The position numbers and the translations under genes were made by a program. Below are positions 61,930 to 64,000 of a stretch of 64,000 nt of DNA, piece after piece. A model generated the notes under the pieces. The model did no database searches and had not been told where the DNA came from. It worked only from the letters and a program-made list of their open reading frames with translations. This DNA comes from Betaproteobacteria bacterium. Lineage in GTDB: Bacteria; Pseudomonadota; Gammaproteobacteria; Burkholderiales; SG8-39. Positions within the stretch are counted from its first letter, which is position 1; each line of letters starts with the position of its first letter. The DNA is taken from NCBI GenBank assembly GCA_009693235.1, contig SHXR01000011.1:1-64000 (forward strand), written 5' to 3'.

Positions 61930-62106
61930 TCATTTTGATCCGGCGCCTGGCTCGCTCTCGATGGCTCCATCGACCTCTGGCGCTGGCGCTTCACCTTCGG
62001 GCACGTCTACCTGCGCTTCTGCTTTGCGTTTCTTCTTTTCTTCTTTTTTCTGCTTTTGGGCGAGGTCTCTCTGACGCTTGGCGAACGCATAGTTCGGTTT
62101 GGCCAT
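61930..62106 (-). CDS. Short, highly charged protein
   Basis: A 58-residue protein starting MAKPNYAFAKRQRDLAQKQK, followed by a lysine-rich run and an acidic C-terminal part (EGEAPAPEVDGAIESEPG). Short proteins with the MAKPNYxFxKRQ start occur in many Betaproteobacteria but have no known function. ATG 62106 has AAAGGATC seven bases upstream, and the frame is clean. The basic N-terminal half suggests RNA or ribosome binding. Function is inferred only from composition. Confidence 0.7.
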   Translation of the reverse strand: MAKPNYAFAKRQRDLAQKQKKEEKKKRKAEAQVDVPEGEAPAPEVDGAIESEPGAGSK

Positions 62107-62266
62107 CTGCGATCCTTTGCAATCGGTTATTGCGTTGGGTGAATGGCCGAGGATAAATCCTTTCAGGCCCTGGCGTCGTAATGCACGCAGCGATCCGCAC
62201 CGCCCACTGCTGTGGACACTTAGCGGTCGGCGCGTGGACCAAGTGATGAACGCTGGGCGCCTGCCC

Positions 62267-62288
62267 GTGACGTACTGGAGAACGTCAC
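62267..62288. other. Hairpin in the gap between csp and the small charged protein
   Basis: GTGACGT (62267-62273) pairs perfectly with ACGTCAC (62282-62288) over an eight-base loop. The 266-base gap (62107-62372) holds no other clear feature. It could be a terminator-like structure behind the csp gene or a binding site. Confidence 0.35.
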
Positions 62289-62372
62289 CCGCAAGCGAAG
62301 CGTCGTCGTTGCACGAACGACCAGCGCAGCGTGCACGGTCGCCCGCGAACAGCGACCTGCTATCCAGTCGCT

Positions 62373-62579
62373 CTAGAGCGGTTTGAGCTGCGAGGCCGAT
62401 GACCTGCCATCCTTGCCGCGCTCGAGTTCGAAAGAAATTTTCTGGCCTTCAGTGATCGTGCCAAGCCCGGATTTCTCGACAGCTGAAATATGGACGAATA
62501 CATCTTTAGAACCGTCGTCAGGACCGATGAATCCAAAGCCCTTCGTCACGTTGAAGAACTTGACCGTACCTGTAGCCAT
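62373..62579 (-). CDS. Cold-shock protein (CspA family)
   Basis: A 68-residue single-domain nucleic-acid-binding OB fold: GTVKFFNVTKGFGFIGPDDG contains RNP-1 (KGFGFI) and VFVHISAVEKSG RNP-2. It binds single-stranded RNA and DNA as an RNA chaperone. ATG 62579 has AAGGAAG upstream. A CGCTCTAGAGCG palindrome (62369-62380) covers the stop. A likely promoter is at 62690-62717, giving a 5' leader of about 100 bases, as in cold-inducible csp genes. Confidence 0.93.
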   Translation of the reverse strand: MATGTVKFFNVTKGFGFIGPDDGSKDVFVHISAVEKSGLGTITEGQKISFELERGKDGRSSASQLKPL

Positions 62580-62689
62580 TGCATCTTCCTTGAGGGGTCC
62601 AGCATTTGCGCGCGCAAGAGTGCACGTGCATCGATGAACCGAGGGGCTTTCTGGCATGCAGGATGCCTACGATTCAATCGAAGTTGGGG

Positions 62690-62717
62690 ATTATGAAGGC
62701 AAATGGATGTTTCGCAA
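62690..62717 (-). promoter_or_regulatory. Promoter of the csp gene
   Basis: On the minus strand TTGCGA (62717-62712) and CATAAT (62695-62690) are separated by 16 bases. The -10 matches TATAAT in five of six positions and the -35 in four of six. It implies a leader of about 100 bases before the ATG at 62579, long enough to fold in a temperature-dependent way. Confidence 0.45.
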
Positions 62718-63080
62718 GGGTTTGTCGCGAAATATAGGAGTGCCCCCCGCTTCCATCGTAGCGCTGCGGCAAGCCGTCCATTGACATGTGCCGTCAAAGC
62801 GTGGACTGAAGGCCCTTGCAGCAGGGATCGTGATCCTCACCACCGCACTCACCCGCATCACACATGCGCTGAGATCGAGGATCGCGCTGATAAGTTGGCA
62901 TCGCACCGATTGCCATGCGAACGCCTCGCACCCGCTTCGTGACCAAATGATGCAGAGCACATCCGGACCATCATCTGCATGCCGAAATCATGGGACCGAG
63001 TCGACACTCTTACTTAGGTCCCTACCAAGAGCGAACCACCCACCGAGGGAACATCCGCCGCCGCGCACGCCCCGGACAGA
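62718..63080. other. Intergenic stretch before the DUF898 gene
   Basis: About 360 bases. I see no coding frame with good support and no clear regulatory site other than the csp promoter to its left. The frame of the DUF898 gene is open upstream to a TAG but has no start codon there. Confidence 0.35.
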
Positions 63081-64000
63081 GTGTTGGCGCTCGAATTTCG
63101 CGGTGATGCCCGCGAATACTTTCGCATCTGGGCGGCGAACCTTTGTCTCACGTTGCTCACGTTCGGCATCTTCTCGGCGTGGGCCAAGGTCAGGAAAAAG
63201 CGCTACTTCTATTCCAACACAGTGCTCGACGGAACGCCCTTTCAATATCTTGGCCAACCCGCCCCGATCCTCAAAGGCCGCGTCATCGCCGCGGCGCTGT
63301 TCCTGGTCTACTACGGCTCCAGCAACATCTTTACATCGCTAATGCCGTACATCCTCGCGGTCGGGCTCATTGTGGCGCCCTGGGTGGTGGCAAGATCGGT
63401 CGCCTTCAATGCGCGCAACTCCGCCTATCGGAACATCACGTTCAGCTTTGACGGCAACTATCAGAGTGCGTTGCTGACGATCTATGCGTGGGCCTCATCC
63501 CGACGATCGTAATTTGCACGATGTTCGAAGGACGGGGCATGGACTATCTACCGATCCTGGTCTTCGGCCTCTTCGGCCTTGCCTTTCCGTGGTGGCTCCG
63601 ACACCTCAAGGCCTTCATCATCGGCAATACCCTCTATGGCGGTGAGCGGGGCGAACTATTAGCCAACGGCGGACAGTTCTTTAAGGTGTACTTCACCGCC
63701 GGACTCATCATCTCTGCAGCTGGGGCAGTGGGGGGCATCGCGGGGGTCATGATCGTAAAGGGCGGCCTCAGCACCGCTGCAATCGTCATGATCGCCGCGC
63801 CTTTCTATGCGGGGTATATCTTTGCTTTTGCCTACATCAAAGCCAACATCACCAATCTCGTTTGGAACAATTGTCCGATTGGTCCGATTCGCTTTCGCTC
63901 CACCCTTGAAGCGTTCGGACTTGCCAAGCTTTACATCGCGAACGCTGTGGCCATCATCGCCTCCCTCGGCATGCTGACGCCATGGGCCGTCATTCGAACG
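63081..64000 (+). CDS. DUF898 (YjgN-like) membrane protein, frameshift at 63490-63492, runs off the right edge
   Basis: An inner-membrane protein of the DUF898 family. LEFRGDAREYFRIWAANLCL, TLLTFGIFSAWAKVRKKRYF and YSNTVLDGTPFQYLG form the typical N-terminal repeat, and KAFIIGNTLYGGERGELLAN the second. The frame slips in a GGG run (63490-63492): a further G gives YAWGLIPTIVICTMFEGRG and an open frame to the end of the window. The C-terminus lies beyond it. Start GTG 63081. Function is unknown; the family has a conserved pattern of paired helices and arginine- and lysine-rich loops. Confidence 0.7.

Overview
The window is high-GC DNA that reads as a chromosome segment of a betaproteobacterium, most likely a free-living member of the order Burkholderiales. 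The main evidence is three things: two receptors of the tripartite tricarboxylate (Bug) family, many single-copy catabolic modules (Rieske oxygenases, extradiol dioxygenase, HpaB-like hydroxylase, MmgE/PrpD, glutaryl-CoA dehydrogenase), and a betaproteobacterial type of IS6 element. No rRNA, tRNA or CRISPR array was recognised. I cannot name the genus.

Layout. 0-1.2 kb: the end of an IS6-family element inserted into a Tat-exported multicopper oxidase gene, then the first copy of a dispersed hairpin repeat. 1.2-9.6 kb: aroE-aroQ (shikimate pathway), a carboxymuconolactone decarboxylase-like protein, a cupin, a TauE/SafE exporter, a BNR-repeat protein, glyoxalase II, an HdrB/HdrC-like iron-sulfur pair, a DUF1330 protein and an LpxR-like outer-membrane lipid A deacylase. 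9.8-19.7 kb: two MFS transporters, MmgE/PrpD, an HpaB-like flavin monooxygenase, a CinA-like protein with a degenerate amidase domain, a Bug receptor, a 3-hydroxyisobutyrate dehydrogenase-like enzyme and a luciferase-like oxidoreductase. 20-26.9 kb: a PBP2-fold protein, a PepSY / cytochrome b561 / AhpD-like trio, and a terephthalate-type module (PdxA/TphB-like dehydrogenase, ring-hydroxylating dioxygenase beta and alpha, extradiol dioxygenase). 26.9-36.6 kb: a GGDEF protein, a NitT/TauT-type ABC transporter, YihY, an SDR, a luciferase-like monooxygenase, a Bug receptor and an epoxide hydrolase-like enzyme. 36.7-45.6 kb: a compact catabolic cluster (tautomerase, small HTH protein, ABC importer, Rieske oxygenase, SDR, cupin, alpha/beta hydrolase, IclR regulator, ThDP enzyme, NadX-like dehydrogenase). 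45.6-64 kb: mostly housekeeping genes (UspA, GcdH, Tag, YqgE, ClpB, molybdenum cofactor genes, PanE, Csp), plus a protein kinase fused to a cyclic-nucleotide-binding domain and, at the right edge, a DUF898 membrane protein.

Most notable: the AhpD-like gene at 22353-22898 has an in-frame TGA exactly where the second cysteine of its CxxC motif belongs. Eleven bases later there is a 7-bp hairpin with a 5-nt GU-containing loop, placed like a bacterial SECIS element. The gene is a candidate selenoprotein (CxxU). The two genes just upstream also carry lesions, so a decaying operon is a real alternative.

A caution for the whole window: nine genes are broken by what looks like loss of a single base, nearly always in a homopolymer, with the correct protein resuming in another frame. 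That pattern suggests residual long-read assembly errors at least as much as true pseudogenes, and the calls below say so where it matters.
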